NCBI RefSeq assembly: GCF_004353915.1
Contig: NZ_SMRP01000033.1
Location: 1-61,241 of the forward strand
From: Paraburkholderia silviterrae
GTDB lineage: Bacteria; Pseudomonadota; Gammaproteobacteria; Burkholderiales; Burkholderiaceae
Length of the DNA: 61,241 bases
Reading direction: 5' to 3'
Part shown: piece after piece, positions 1-8,493 of the stretch
Position numbering within the stretch: position 1 is the stretch's first letter
How the letters are laid out: each line of letters opens with the position of its first letter
Notes under the pieces: model-generated
Database searches by the model: none
What the model was told of the DNA's origin: nothing
Seen by the model: only the letters and a program-made list of their open reading frames with translations
Made by a program: the position numbers and the translations under genes

Positions 1-156
1 CGAGCTGCCGAGCAGCGCGAAGAGCTCGTTCTTCGCGATGTTCAGGCTCACGTTGTTGACAGCGACACTGTCGCCGAACTTCTTGACGACGTTTTCGATG
101 CGGATGAACGCATCACGTGAAGGAACTTGCGTCTCCTGAATATGGGTGGTGGGCAT
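1..156 (-). CDS. potG: Polyamine-type ABC transporter ATP-binding protein (PotG/PotA-like), N-terminal part only
   Basis: The reverse strand encodes the first ~52 residues of an ABC ATPase and runs off the left edge just inside the Walker A loop (the last residues read LLGSS, as in GSSGCGKS). The N-terminus has the usual beta-strand pattern (IRIENVVKKFGD followed by VNNVSLNIAKNELFALLG). I chose the ATG at 156 because GGAG lies about 9 nt upstream; an in-frame ATG at 171 has no Shine-Dalgarno sequence. It lies directly downstream of the PotF-like binding protein in the same orientation, the normal potFG order. It would energise import of a polyamine or similar amine. Only the N-terminus is visible, so substrate class rests on the neighbour. 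Confidence 0.8.
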   Translation of the reverse strand, partial: MPTTHIQETQVPSRDAFIRIENVVKKFGDSVAVNNVSLNIAKNELFALLGSS

Positions 157-307
157 TTGCGTTGTCTCCATGTTTGTCGTGCTACGAGTTCCACCTGCTG
201 CGGGCGTACGCTGCCCTACGCGCCGCGAGGTGGAACGTATGTTTCGCAAAGGGAAGGGTCAGAGCGCGGCCGGTAGCAGTCCGGTCAGCGGGCCGCAGTC
301 ACGCGAT

Positions 308-1441
308 TCAATGCCCGGTTTTGAGCTGTGCCCACAGGCGGTTTTCGAGTCTCTGGATGTCGGCGGGCAGCGCCTTAATCAGCGTCATCTTGAAGAGCAC
401 GTCCTCGGGCGGGTAGACACCCGGGTCGTTGGAGACCGAGGCGGTCACAAAGGAACGCGCCGCTTTGTTTGGAGTGGGATAGAAGACGTCGTTGGTGATG
501 CCGGCGTTGACTTTCGGATCTTCGATGTAGTTGATCCAGGCCAGTGCGGCCTCGGGGTGCGGGGCATCCTTGGGAATGCCCATGACGTCGAACCAGATCA
601 GGCCACCCTCTTTGGCATTCGAGAATTTGATGTCGTAACTACGTTTGGCATCCTGAGCCCGGCGATGCGCGATGCCGACGTCGCCCGACCATCCGAACGC
701 TACACAGATATCGCTGTTCGCGAGATCGTTGATATAGCCCGACGAATTGAACTGCGTGATGTACGGGCGGACTTTCTTCAGCACTTCATACGCTGCCTGG
801 TAATCGGCCGGGCTGGTACTGTTCGGGTCCTTGTGCATGTACTGCAACGTTGCGGCGAACACGTCGGTTGCCTGGTCGAGGAATGAAACGCCGCAGCTCT
901 TGAGTTTCGAAAGGTTGTTCGGATCGAAGATGAGTGCCCAACTGTCTACCGGCGCATTCGGCCCAAGCTCCTTCTGCACGGCCTGCTGGTTGTACCCGAT
1001 GCCGTCCGTGCCATAGGCGTAGGGGGCACCGTACTGATTGCCGGGGTCGAACTGCGCAATGACCTTCATGATGGCCGGATCGAGGTTCGCAAGGTTGGGG
1101 AGTTTCGACTTGTCGAGCTTTTGATACACGCCGGCTGGAATCTGTCGCGACATATAGTTCGAAGTGGGCACCACGATGTCGTAGCCGGAACTGCCCGCGA
1201 GCAGCTTGGCCTGCAGCGTGTCGTCGCTGTCGTAGTTGTCGTATTTGACCTTGATGCCGGACTGCTTCTCGAAGTCGGGAATGGTGTCCTTGCCGATGTA
1301 GTCGGACCAGTTGTAGACGTTCAACTGGGTATCGGCCGCCTGCGCGGGAATCGTATTGAACGACCCCAAGGTTGCCACCGTTGCGAGTGAGACAGCTGCG
1401 ATGGTCGGACGAAGGTAATGGCGCTTGCAATGGGCACTCAT
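308..1441 (-). CDS. potF: Polyamine ABC transporter periplasmic binding protein (PotF family)
   Basis: A 377-residue extracellular solute-binding protein. The first ~35 residues form a signal peptide (basic start, hydrophobic core, cleavage after PAQA). The mature start LNVYNWSDYIGKDTI and the later DIVVPTSNYM and YAYGTDGIGYN segments are characteristic of PotD/PotF proteins that bind putrescine or spermidine. I use the ATG at 1441, preceded by GAGGAAAT, not the longer frame from 1492, because the signal peptide then begins correctly. The ATPase gene follows. Divergent to it is a monooxygenase/RidA/DUF1028/ArgE operon, and PuuC-like and aminotransferase genes lie nearby, consistent with uptake of an amine that those enzymes degrade. 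Exact ligand unknown. Confidence 0.92.
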   Translation of the reverse strand: MSAHCKRHYLRPTIAAVSLATVATLGSFNTIPAQAADTQLNVYNWSDYIGKDTIPDFEKQSGIKVKYDNYDSDDTLQAKLLAGSSGYDIVVPTSNYMSRQIPAGVYQKLDKSKLPNLANLDPAIMKVIAQFDPGNQYGAPYAYGTDGIGYNQQAVQKELGPNAPVDSWALIFDPNNLSKLKSCGVSFLDQATDVFAATLQYMHKDPNSTSPADYQAAYEVLKKVRPYITQFNSSGYINDLANSDICVAFGWSGDVGIAHRRAQDAKRSYDIKFSNAKEGGLIWFDVMGIPKDAPHPEAALAWINYIEDPKVNAGITNDVFYPTPNKAARSFVTASVSNDPGVYPPEDVLFKMTLIKALPADIQRLENRLWAQLKTGH

Positions 1442-2045
1442 GTTATTTCCTCTATGGGCAAAGAAGTAGAAGCGAGCATCATTGGCGATCAATGAAAATC
1501 CGGAAGCACTGGATTTTTTTAATGGAGTTTTATATTATTGTAAGGATGACGAATTAATCTGTATGAATCCTGTCGCTGCATAAATTCGATTCTTTTAGCC
1601 TCATGCGGCGGCGCTACGCGGCCGGCCGGTGTGTCTCCCGCTACGGCACATGACCAGCGCTATCGTCTCGATCTTCGCGATGCACTGCCTTCCCGGAAGG
1701 TCGCCGATCTCGTCCATGCCGCCTTTCTCATCCAGTCGATGGAACGGCATCCGATAGCCGTGCCGCGCCCGACGGGCCAGCGAGCCCACCCCTCAAAGGC
1801 AGTCCTGGCGGGCGTTTGGCCGGTTTGCAGGCATTGCGCTTCGAACGACGGATCAAGCGTAGCACGGTGCAAAGAGGCGGAAAAAAATAGTTTCTTTACT
1901 GGTTGCGGAGATTTTTCCTATGCACGCAGCACCAAGAGGTTTTTGCTAGCCAAGGAACACAAAAATCATAATTTCGTAATTCCTGGACTCTGAAGAGAAT
2001 ATGAACAACACCAACCACTAGCTAACCTCGCACGAGGAAAGAGCA
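1442..2045. other. 604-bp divergent intergenic region, promoters for potF and the monooxygenase operon
   Basis: No gene I can defend. The ends are A/T-rich (about 1490-1600 and 1880-2000), as expected of two divergent promoters. A weak A/T-rich inverted repeat (AAAATCC at 1495-1501, GGATTTT at 1511-1517) sits just upstream of potF and could be an operator. The middle (about 1600-1870) is G/C-rich and open in several frames but matches no family I recognise; it may be a worn gene remnant. Confidence 0.4.
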
Positions 2046-3386
2046 ATGAGTATCGAAACCGTTGACACGCTCGTTGTCGGCGCCGGGCAAGCCGGCGTTG
2101 CCATGAGCGAACACCTGGGCAAGCTTGGCGTGCCGCATCTGGTTCTCGAGCGGGACCGCATCGCGGAACGGTGGCGGACCGGCCGCTGGGATTCGCTCGT
2201 CGCGAACGGTCCCGCGTGGCACGACCGTTTTCCCGGCATGGAATTCGATGACCTCGATCCTGACGCTTTCGCGCCCAAGGAGCGCGTGGCCGACTACTTC
2301 GAGGCCTACGCGAAGAAGTTCCGCGCGCCCATTCGCAGCGGCGTGGAAGTGACGAGAGTCACGCGCAATGCTGGCCGTTGTGGCTTTACTGTTGAAACGA
2401 GCGGTGGGGTGATCGAAGCACGCCGCGTCGTGGTGGCCACGGGGCCATTCCAGCGGCCGGTCATTCCGCCGATTGCGCCCAAGTCCGATCGTTTCGTGCA
2501 GATTCACTCGGCCGACTATCGCAACCCTGCGCAATTGCCGGACGGCGCCGTGCTGGTCGTGGGCGCCGGCTCATCGGGCGTGCAGATCGCCGAAGAGCTG
2601 ATGCGCGCGGGCAAGAAGGTGTATCTCTCCGTTGGCCCTCACGATCGTCCGCCGCGCACGTATCGGAACCGCGACTTCTGCTGGTGGCTCGGTGTGCTTG
2701 GGCTTTGGGATACCGAGACCGTCGTGCCGGGCAGGGAACACGTCACCATCGCGGTCAGCGGCGCCAGAGGGGGGCATACGGTCAACTTTCGAAAGCTCGC
2801 GCATCAGGGCATGACGCTCGTTGGCCTCACCAGGGCGTTTGCCGATGACGTCGTGACTTTTGAAGCAGATCTCGTGACGAACCTTGCAAACGGAGACGCT
2901 AACTATCTGTCGTTGCTCGATGCGGCAGACGCCTATATTGCTCGCAATGGTCTGGATCTGCCGGAAGAGCCGGCCGCACGCGAGATCGTGCCGGATCCGG
3001 ATTGCGTGGCACATCCCCTTCTCGAACTGGATCTGGCGGCAGCGGGCGTGACGTCGATCGTTTGGGCCACGGGCTACGCCAACGACTACGGCTGGCTGCA
3101 GGTGAATGCATTCGACGAAAAGGGCAAGCCGAGGCATCAGCGCGGCGTCTCGGCAGAGCCGGGCGTTTATTTCGTGGGCCTGCCGTGGCTGTCCCGGCGT
3201 GGGTCGTCGTTCATTTGGGGTGTCTGGCACGACGCGAAGCATGTCGCCGGCCATATTGCCACCCAGAGCAGCTATCTCGAGTATCGCGATGCCGCGCAGC
3301 GCAAGGCCGAAGCGCATCTCGCCAACACCGAATACGCGAACGTCGATTCGCAGATCCAGAACACCAACGCATTGGGAGTAATTTGA
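2046..3386 (+). CDS. FAD/NAD(P)H-dependent monooxygenase, CzcO/YUCCA-like
   Basis: A 446-residue flavoprotein of the single-component flavin monooxygenase type. An FAD dinucleotide fold begins at residue 9 with GAGQAG (12-17), and a second nucleotide fold for NADPH carries GAGSSG near residues 171-176. The ERWRTGRWDSL segment is typical of CzcO/YUCCA-like enzymes. Members oxygenate amines, sulfides or ketones; the substrate here cannot be read from sequence. Start ATG 2046 follows GAGGAAAG. It is the first gene of a tight operon: its stop overlaps the RidA start (TGATG). In context an N-oxygenation or oxidative step on an imported amine is a reasonable inference. Confidence 0.85.
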   Translation: MSIETVDTLVVGAGQAGVAMSEHLGKLGVPHLVLERDRIAERWRTGRWDSLVANGPAWHDRFPGMEFDDLDPDAFAPKERVADYFEAYAKKFRAPIRSGVEVTRVTRNAGRCGFTVETSGGVIEARRVVVATGPFQRPVIPPIAPKSDRFVQIHSADYRNPAQLPDGAVLVVGAGSSGVQIAEELMRAGKKVYLSVGPHDRPPRTYRNRDFCWWLGVLGLWDTETVVPGREHVTIAVSGARGGHTVNFRKLAHQGMTLVGLTRAFADDVVTFEADLVTNLANGDANYLSLLDAADAYIARNGLDLPEEPAAREIVPDPDCVAHPLLELDLAAAGVTSIVWATGYANDYGWLQVNAFDEKGKPRHQRGVSAEPGVYFVGLPWLSRRGSSFIWGVWHDAKHVAGHIATQSSYLEYRDAAQRKAEAHLANTEYANVDSQIQNTNALGVI

Positions 3387-3817
3387 TGCCGACTCATACC
3401 CGTATCCGCATGTTCAATACCAAGGATACCTATCCGAATCAGTCGCTGGACAACGATCTTTGCCAGGCCGTGCGGGCCGGCAACACGGTCTACGTGCGCG
3501 GTCAGGTTGGGACCGACTTCGAAGGACGCCTGGTCGGCCTGGGCGATCCGCGTGCACAGGCAGAGCAGGCCATGAAGAACGTCAAGCAACTGCTCGAGGA
3601 AGCCGGCAGCGATCTCTCTCACATCGTCAAGACGACCACGTATCTGATCGACCCGCGCTATCGCGAGCCGGTCTATCAGGAAGTCGGCAAGTGGCTCAAG
3701 GGGGTTTTCCCCATCTCGACCGGTCTTGTGGTGTCGGCACTGGGGCAGCCGCAATGGCTGATGGAAATCGACGTCATCGCGGTGGTTCCGGACGGCTGGA
3801 CGCAGGCACAGGCATAA
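3386..3817 (+). CDS. RidA-family protein (YjgF/YER057c/UK114) lacking the canonical arginine
   Basis: A 143-residue member of the RidA superfamily, normally a trimer that hydrolyses reactive enamine/imine intermediates. The body follows the family (NTVYVRGQVG, then AEQAMKNVKQLLEEAGSDLSHIVKTTTYL, then the C-terminal EIDVIAVVP strand). In classical RidA the C-terminal segment carries a PARS motif with the catalytic arginine; here it reads PISTG, so that arginine is absent. The protein therefore probably belongs to a divergent Rid subgroup and may not be a generic imine deaminase. Its start overlaps the stop of the monooxygenase and the DUF1028 gene follows 10 nt downstream, so all are co-translated or nearly so. 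Confidence 0.88.
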   Translation: MPTHTRIRMFNTKDTYPNQSLDNDLCQAVRAGNTVYVRGQVGTDFEGRLVGLGDPRAQAEQAMKNVKQLLEEAGSDLSHIVKTTTYLIDPRYREPVYQEVGKWLKGVFPISTGLVVSALGQPQWLMEIDVIAVVPDGWTQAQA

Positions 3818-3827
3818 GGAGCAGGCC

Positions 3828-4505
3828 ATGACATTTTCGATCGTCGGACGTTGCCCTGAGACCGGGCAGCTTGGCATTGCCATCAGCTCCTCAAGTATCG
3901 CGGTGGGCGCGCGTTGCCCGTGGGCGCGGGCGGGGGTCGGAGTGGTGGCCACGCAGAACGTCACGCTGCCGGCACTGGGTCCGCAGGTGCTCGACCTGCT
4001 GGAGCACGACCAGCTGGAGCCCGCGGCAGCCGTCGAGCGTGCCCTCAACGCGAACGGCTGGAGCGAGTATCGGCAGGTGACGACAATCGACGCACAGGGC
4101 CGCACGGCATTTTTCACCGGCAAGGAGGCGCTGGGCGTTCATCACGCCCTGGCGGGGGAGCAATGCGTGGCCGCGGGCAATATGCTCGCGAGCATCGAAG
4201 TCACCACGGCCATGGTGCGGGCCTTCGAGAACGCATCGGGTATGTTGGCGGATCGCCTGCTCGCGGCGATGCATGCTGCGACCGAGGCGGGTGGGGAAGC
4301 CGGGCCCGTGCATTCGGCCGCATTGAAGATCGTTGGCGATCACACGTGGCCCGTCGCCGATTTGCGCGTCGACTGGGCGGACGAAGATCCGATCGGGGCG
4401 CTCGACGCGCTTTGGCAGGCTTATCGTCCGCAGATGCAGGATTACCTGACGCGAGCGCTGAACCCCACCCTGGCGCCGAGCTACGGAGTGCCAGGCGATG
4501 CGTGA
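3828..4505 (+). CDS. DUF1028 family Ntn-hydrolase-like protein
   Basis: A 225-residue protein beginning MTFSIVGRCPETGQLGIAISSSS, the hallmark of DUF1028, a family with an Ntn-hydrolase fold whose members often sit in peptide, amide or amino-acid catabolic operons. The conserved ARCPWARAGVGVVATQN segment follows, and the C-terminal VDWADEDPIGAL motif is also typical. No experimentally established reaction can be assigned from sequence. It overlaps the start of the ArgE-like deacylase by 8 nt and has AGGAG before its ATG. In this operon an amide-bond cleaving role next to the M20 deacylase is plausible but inferred. Confidence 0.88.
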   Translation: MTFSIVGRCPETGQLGIAISSSSIAVGARCPWARAGVGVVATQNVTLPALGPQVLDLLEHDQLEPAAAVERALNANGWSEYRQVTTIDAQGRTAFFTGKEALGVHHALAGEQCVAAGNMLASIEVTTAMVRAFENASGMLADRLLAAMHAATEAGGEAGPVHSAALKIVGDHTWPVADLRVDWADEDPIGALDALWQAYRPQMQDYLTRALNPTLAPSYGVPGDA

Positions 4506-5661
4506 CATGTCCAGCCGCATGCTGCTCGAACGGCTGGTGGGTTTCCAGACGGTCAGCCGCGACTCGAACCTCGAGTTGATTGCGTTTATCGAGCACTATC
4601 TGGCTGGGTTCGGAGTCCGCAGTGAACTCATCTACAACGCGGAACGGACGAAGGCCAATCTCTTTGCCACAATCGGCCCGGGCGGGCGCGGCGGCGTGGT
4701 GCTTTCCGGGCACACGGATGTCGTGCCGGTCGACGGGCAAGCCTGGACGGTCGAGCCCTTCCGGTTGACTGCGCGTGACGGGCGCCTCTACGGCCGCGGG
4801 ACGGCGGACATGAAGGGCTTTATTGCCTCGGTCCTGGCAGCGGTGCCCGCGTTTATCGAGGCGGATCCGCATGTGCCGATCCATCTGGCGTTTTCGTATG
4901 ATGAGGAGGTCGGATGCCTCGGTGTGCGCCCGATGCTCGCGGAGCTTGCAAAGCGTCCGCACAAGCCCGTTCTGTGTCTGATCGGCGAGCCAACTGAGCT
5001 GAAGCCCGTGCTCGGGCACAAAGGGAAGCTCGCGATGCGATGCTCGGTAAAGGGCGCCGCATGCCATTCAGCGTACGCGCCGTATGGGGTGAATGCGATC
5101 CAGTATGCGGCCCGCCTGATTGGCCGGCTCGATGAAATCGGCGCGCAGCTCGCGCGCCCCGAGCGTCATGACCAGCGCTTCGATCCGCCTTTTTCGACGG
5201 TTCAAACGGGCATGATCAAGGGCGGCAGGGCGCTGAACATCGTGCCGGCGGAGTGCGAGTTCGATTTTGAGGTGCGCACATTGCCCGGCTTCGATGCACA
5301 GGAGGTGACAGATGAGCTGCAACGGTACGCCCAGACGGAACTGCTCCCCGCCATGCGTACGGTGAAGCCCGAAACGGACATTAGCTTCCAGCCACTGGGC
5401 GCTTACCCGGGACTGGCAACGCCGCGCGAAAGTGAAGCGGCCCGGCTGTTGGCGGCGATCAGCGGCTCTTCCGAATTCGGCACCGTCGCATTCGGAACAG
5501 AAGGCGGTCTTTTCGAGCAGGCGGGCATACCGACGGTCGTGTGCGGACCCGGCAGCATGGATCAGGGGCACAAGCCGGACGAGTTCGTCAGCGAGGAGCA
5601 ACTCGCCGATTGCGACGCGATGCTCGAGCGGCTCGCAACGCGTGTGAAGCATCCACTCTGA
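4498..5661 (+). CDS. argE: M20 family metallo-deacylase, acetylornithine deacetylase (ArgE)-like
   Basis: A 387-residue M20 peptidase-family enzyme with the full di-zinc site: H72 in SGHTDVV, D104 in GRGTADMKG, the general-base pair E136/E137 in YDEEVG, E164 in GEPTE and H358 near the C-terminus (QGHKPDEF). Length and motifs match ArgE, which removes acetyl from N2-acetylornithine, but in a catabolic operon with a monooxygenase, RidA-like and DUF1028 proteins it more likely hydrolyses another N-acyl amine or amino acid. The start overlaps the preceding stop; an alternative in-frame ATG lies 9 nt downstream. A strong palindromic terminator follows. Confidence 0.88.
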   Translation: MRDMSSRMLLERLVGFQTVSRDSNLELIAFIEHYLAGFGVRSELIYNAERTKANLFATIGPGGRGGVVLSGHTDVVPVDGQAWTVEPFRLTARDGRLYGRGTADMKGFIASVLAAVPAFIEADPHVPIHLAFSYDEEVGCLGVRPMLAELAKRPHKPVLCLIGEPTELKPVLGHKGKLAMRCSVKGAACHSAYAPYGVNAIQYAARLIGRLDEIGAQLARPERHDQRFDPPFSTVQTGMIKGGRALNIVPAECEFDFEVRTLPGFDAQEVTDELQRYAQTELLPAMRTVKPETDISFQPLGAYPGLATPRESEAARLLAAISGSSEFGTVAFGTEGGLFEQAGIPTVVCGPGSMDQGHKPDEFVSEEQLADCDAMLERLATRVKHPL

Positions 5662-5683
5662 ACGCAAAGCGATCTTCATCGAT

Positions 5684-5725
5684 GCGCCCCGCTCATCATG
5701 CGTCGACGCATGGCGAGCGGGGCGC
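5684..5725. terminator. Bidirectional hairpin terminator between argE-like and LysR genes
   Basis: An 11-bp perfect stem (GCGCCCCGCTC at 5684-5694 with GAGCGGGGCGC at 5715-5725) encloses a second palindrome, ATGCGTCGACGCAT (5698-5711). The whole forms a 42-nt nearly continuous hairpin between two convergent stop codons (5661 and 5730), where a shared terminator is expected. There is no long T-run, so function is inferred from position and stem strength. Confidence 0.7.
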
Positions 5726-5729
5726 GTGG

Positions 5730-6647
5730 CTATTTCGATGCGTGCAGATGCGTGAGCTGCTCCCGGCAGAAGTCGACGAACAGCTGCGCGGGCTTCGTCA
5801 GTTGTCCGCGCTTGAGCCGCGCGCTCACGAGCCCCGAAGGCGTAACCGACTCGGAGATGTCGATCGTTACCACCCTTTTTCCATCGTAGGTGCATTCCGA
5901 ATTCGGGCGTGTCACGAGGAGTGAAAAGCCGAATCCTTGACCGACCATGCCTCGCACCATTTCGATCGAAGGGGACCCGAAGACGATATTGGGTGTCAGG
6001 CCCAGATCGTGGAAAAGACTGACGAAATAAGTCCGGCTCGGCTGCACGTCGAGCAGAATCATGGGTTCCACGCTGAGATCGTGCAGCGAGACTTGCGACT
6101 GCCGTGCGAACCGATGATTTTCCGGCAGCAGCACATACGGCTTTTGCGCCGGCATGAGCGGCTCGGCTTCGATGGTGCCGTCGAGCTCGTGATCGTAGAG
6201 GAACGCCACATCGATGGTCCCGGCCGTCAATCCCTGCACGAGATCCTGTTGCTCGCCGTCGCGAAGCCGGATGTTGACGCCCGGATAAAGCTCGCGAAAA
6301 CCCGCAATCAATTGCGGTAAATACAGTGGGGCCACGGTCTCGAAGCAGCCGATGTCGATCTGGCCCGTCACCACGTCGTTGTCGGCGAGCGCGTTTTGCT
6401 CGAACTCGCGCGCCACGCGCAACAACTCCTGCGCCTTGCGATAGAAGCGCATGCCGCCGGGCGTGAGCGACACGCCCTGGGCGTGATGGCGGATGAAAAG
6501 CTTCACGCCGAAACTCTCTTCCAGCCCCTTGATGGCGCTCGAAATAGACGGTGGAGCAATATGGAGCTGTCGCGACGCCTCCGCCACGCTGCCGGCTTCC
6601 ACCGTGGTGACGAGGTACTTGAGTTGTCGCAAGGTATAAAAAGCCAC
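5730..6647 (-). CDS. LysR-type transcriptional regulator
   Basis: A 305-residue LTTR. The N-terminal winged helix is clear (FYTLRQLKYLVTTVEAGSVAEASRQLHIAPPSISSAIKGLEESFGVKLF), followed by a linker and a two-lobe effector domain beginning near GQIDIGCFETVAPLYLPQL. The start is GTG 6647 with AGAGGGA 4-5 nt upstream; no in-frame ATG fits as well. It is divergent from the PuuC-like aldehyde dehydrogenase with a 231-bp shared promoter region, the classic arrangement for an LTTR controlling its neighbour. The effector is likely a pathway intermediate of the amine catabolic genes (inferred). Confidence 0.92.
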   Translation of the reverse strand: MAFYTLRQLKYLVTTVEAGSVAEASRQLHIAPPSISSAIKGLEESFGVKLFIRHHAQGVSLTPGGMRFYRKAQELLRVAREFEQNALADNDVVTGQIDIGCFETVAPLYLPQLIAGFRELYPGVNIRLRDGEQQDLVQGLTAGTIDVAFLYDHELDGTIEAEPLMPAQKPYVLLPENHRFARQSQVSLHDLSVEPMILLDVQPSRTYFVSLFHDLGLTPNIVFGSPSIEMVRGMVGQGFGFSLLVTRPNSECTYDGKRVVTIDISESVTPSGLVSARLKRGQLTKPAQLFVDFCREQLTHLHASK

Positions 6648-6878
6648 GTGTCCCTCTGATATCCGGCCGCCGGCCCCTGGGCCGCGCGGAATATTTGTCC
6701 TGTGTTTTGTGTGCGTAACCTTACCCTGGGAAAGGCGCCGCAGTGGGGCGGGGCTGCAAAGTTTTATCATATCGCGCGAGAATATTTTTAATAATTTTCC
6801 TTTCGCGTGAAATACCGCACCATCGTCTCCATTCAATAAGCAACCGGGCCGCAGCAGCGGCCCCACGCGGAGCACAGC
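6648..6878. promoter_or_regulatory. Divergent LysR/aldehyde dehydrogenase promoter region
   Basis: The 231-bp gap holds a strongly A/T-rich stretch (about 6781-6800) flanked by an imperfect inverted pair, TCGCGCGA (6772-6779) and TCGCGTGA (6803-6810). An A/T-rich core with flanking dyad sequence between a LysR gene and its divergent target is the usual place for LTTR binding. I see no confident -35/-10 pair. Confidence 0.45.
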
Positions 6879-8369
6879 ATGTTCGACCTCGGGTACTGGC
6901 AGCGGCGAGCTGCCGAGCAGGTTTTCATCGAAAAGGCAGTGATCAACGGACGCCGCGTAGATGCCGCTTCGGGCGCGACATTCGACTCGATCAATCCGGC
7001 CACGAATCAGCGGCTGGGACGCGTCGCGGCATGTAATGAGGCGGACGTCGATCTGGCCGTGCGAGCCGCGCGTCAGGCGTTCGAAAAGGGGCCATGGGTA
7101 CGCATGGCGCCGGGTGAGCGCAAGAAGGTCTTGCAGCGGCTCTCGGAGCTGATGCTGGCCAACCGCGAGGAACTTGCGCTGCTCGACTCGCTGAATATGG
7201 GCAAGCCGGTCATGGACGCCTATAACATCGACGTGCCGGGCGCGGCCCACGTATTCGCGTGGTATGGCGAAGCGCTCGACAAGCTCTACGATCAGGTTGC
7301 GCCCACTGCATCGAACGCGCTGGCGACTATCACGCGCGAGGCGCTCGGTGTGGTCGCAGCGGTTGTGCCGTGGAATTTTCCGCTCGACATGGCAGCATGG
7401 AAGCTCGCGCCGGCGCTGGCCGCGGGCAATAGCGTGGTTCTGAAGCCTGCGGAGCAGTCGCCGTTTTCCGCGCTGCGTCTGGCCGAGCTGGCGCTCGAAG
7501 CCGGTGTGCCCGAAGGCGTGCTCAATGTCGTTCCGGGTCTGGGTGAGATTGCCGGACGCGCGTTGGGCCTGCATCCCGATGTCGATTGCCTGGTTTTTAC
7601 GGGGTCCACTCAGGTTGGCAAATACTTCATGCGGTATTCGTCCGAGTCCAACCTCAAGCAGGTATGGCTCGAATGCGGTGGCAAGAGTCCGAATCTCATC
7701 TTTGACGACTGTCGCGATCTCGACCTTGCCGCGGAAAAAGCCGCATTCGGCATCTTCTTCAATCAGGGCGAAGTGTGCTCGGCAAACTCGCGTCTCTACG
7801 TGCAGCGTTCCATTCAGGACGAGTTCATCGAACGCCTGATGAAAAAGGCGCGTGACTGGATGCCGGGCGATCCGCTCGATCCGGCGAGCCGCGCAGGCGC
7901 GATCGTCGACGCGCAGCAGACTTCACAGATCATGAGCGCCGTGGAGCAAGCGCAGCGCGATGGCGCGCGCCTGGTGACGGGGGGCAAGCGCCTGAGCGTG
8001 AACGGCTCGGAGAACTTCGTCGAGCCCACGGTGTTCGCGAATGTGCGTCAAGACATGCGGCTCGCGCGCGATGAGGTGTTTGGTCCCGTTCTCGCCATCA
8101 GCGCTTTTGACACCGAGGACGAGGCTTTGAGCCTGGCCAACGACAGCGTCTACGGCCTTGCCGCCTCGATCTGGACTGACGACTTCAATCGCGCCCATCG
8201 CGTGGCGCGTGCGCTGAAGGCCGGCACGGTGTCCGTCAATACCGTCGATGCCCTCGATGTGACCGTGCCCTTTGGCGGCGGCAAGCAATCGGGTTTCGGC
8301 AGGGATTTGTCCTTGCACTCGTTCGATAAATACAGCCAATTGAAAACCACGTGGTTTCAATTTCGCTGA
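6879..8369 (+). CDS. puuC: NAD(P)+-dependent aldehyde dehydrogenase, PuuC-like
   Basis: A 496-residue ALDH with the complete catalytic machinery: general base E265 in LECGGKSPN, nucleophile C300 in NQGEVCSANSR, and the Rossmann loop FTGSTQVGKYF. The N-terminal region and overall length resemble PuuC, the gamma-glutamyl-gamma-aminobutyraldehyde dehydrogenase of putrescine breakdown, and related aminoaldehyde dehydrogenases. It would oxidise the aldehyde released by the aminotransferase encoded 124 bp downstream on the same strand. The two probably form an operon under the divergent LysR regulator. The exact aldehyde is not determined. Confidence 0.88.
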   Translation: MFDLGYWQRRAAEQVFIEKAVINGRRVDAASGATFDSINPATNQRLGRVAACNEADVDLAVRAARQAFEKGPWVRMAPGERKKVLQRLSELMLANREELALLDSLNMGKPVMDAYNIDVPGAAHVFAWYGEALDKLYDQVAPTASNALATITREALGVVAAVVPWNFPLDMAAWKLAPALAAGNSVVLKPAEQSPFSALRLAELALEAGVPEGVLNVVPGLGEIAGRALGLHPDVDCLVFTGSTQVGKYFMRYSSESNLKQVWLECGGKSPNLIFDDCRDLDLAAEKAAFGIFFNQGEVCSANSRLYVQRSIQDEFIERLMKKARDWMPGDPLDPASRAGAIVDAQQTSQIMSAVEQAQRDGARLVTGGKRLSVNGSENFVEPTVFANVRQDMRLARDEVFGPVLAISAFDTEDEALSLANDSVYGLAASIWTDDFNRAHRVARALKAGTVSVNTVDALDVTVPFGGGKQSGFGRDLSLHSFDKYSQLKTTWFQFR

Positions 8370-8493
8370 TATCGGCAGAGCGCCCCTTGCGATGAACCGC
8401 TTGGGGCCGCTCATTCTCGAATCGTCAATTGCTCGCGCGTGCTAGTGCCTGCTCGTGCTTCGCGCAAACTTCACTACATTATTAGGAGACTTT

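Noticed and set aside
1631..1993. A 120-codon frame in the potF/monooxygenase gap
   Set aside because: No ribosome site, no family resemblance, and overlapping open frames on both strands.
5730..7574. A 614-codon minus-strand frame spanning the LysR gene and upstream DNA
   Set aside because: Only the downstream 305 residues form the regulator. The upstream half is the antisense of the aldehyde dehydrogenase and its promoter, and a good GTG start with ribosome site exists at 6647.
8340..8361. Near-palindrome around ACCACGTGGT at the end of the PuuC-like gene
   Set aside because: It lies inside the last codons and is explained by coding sequence; there is no T-run or downstream promoter context.
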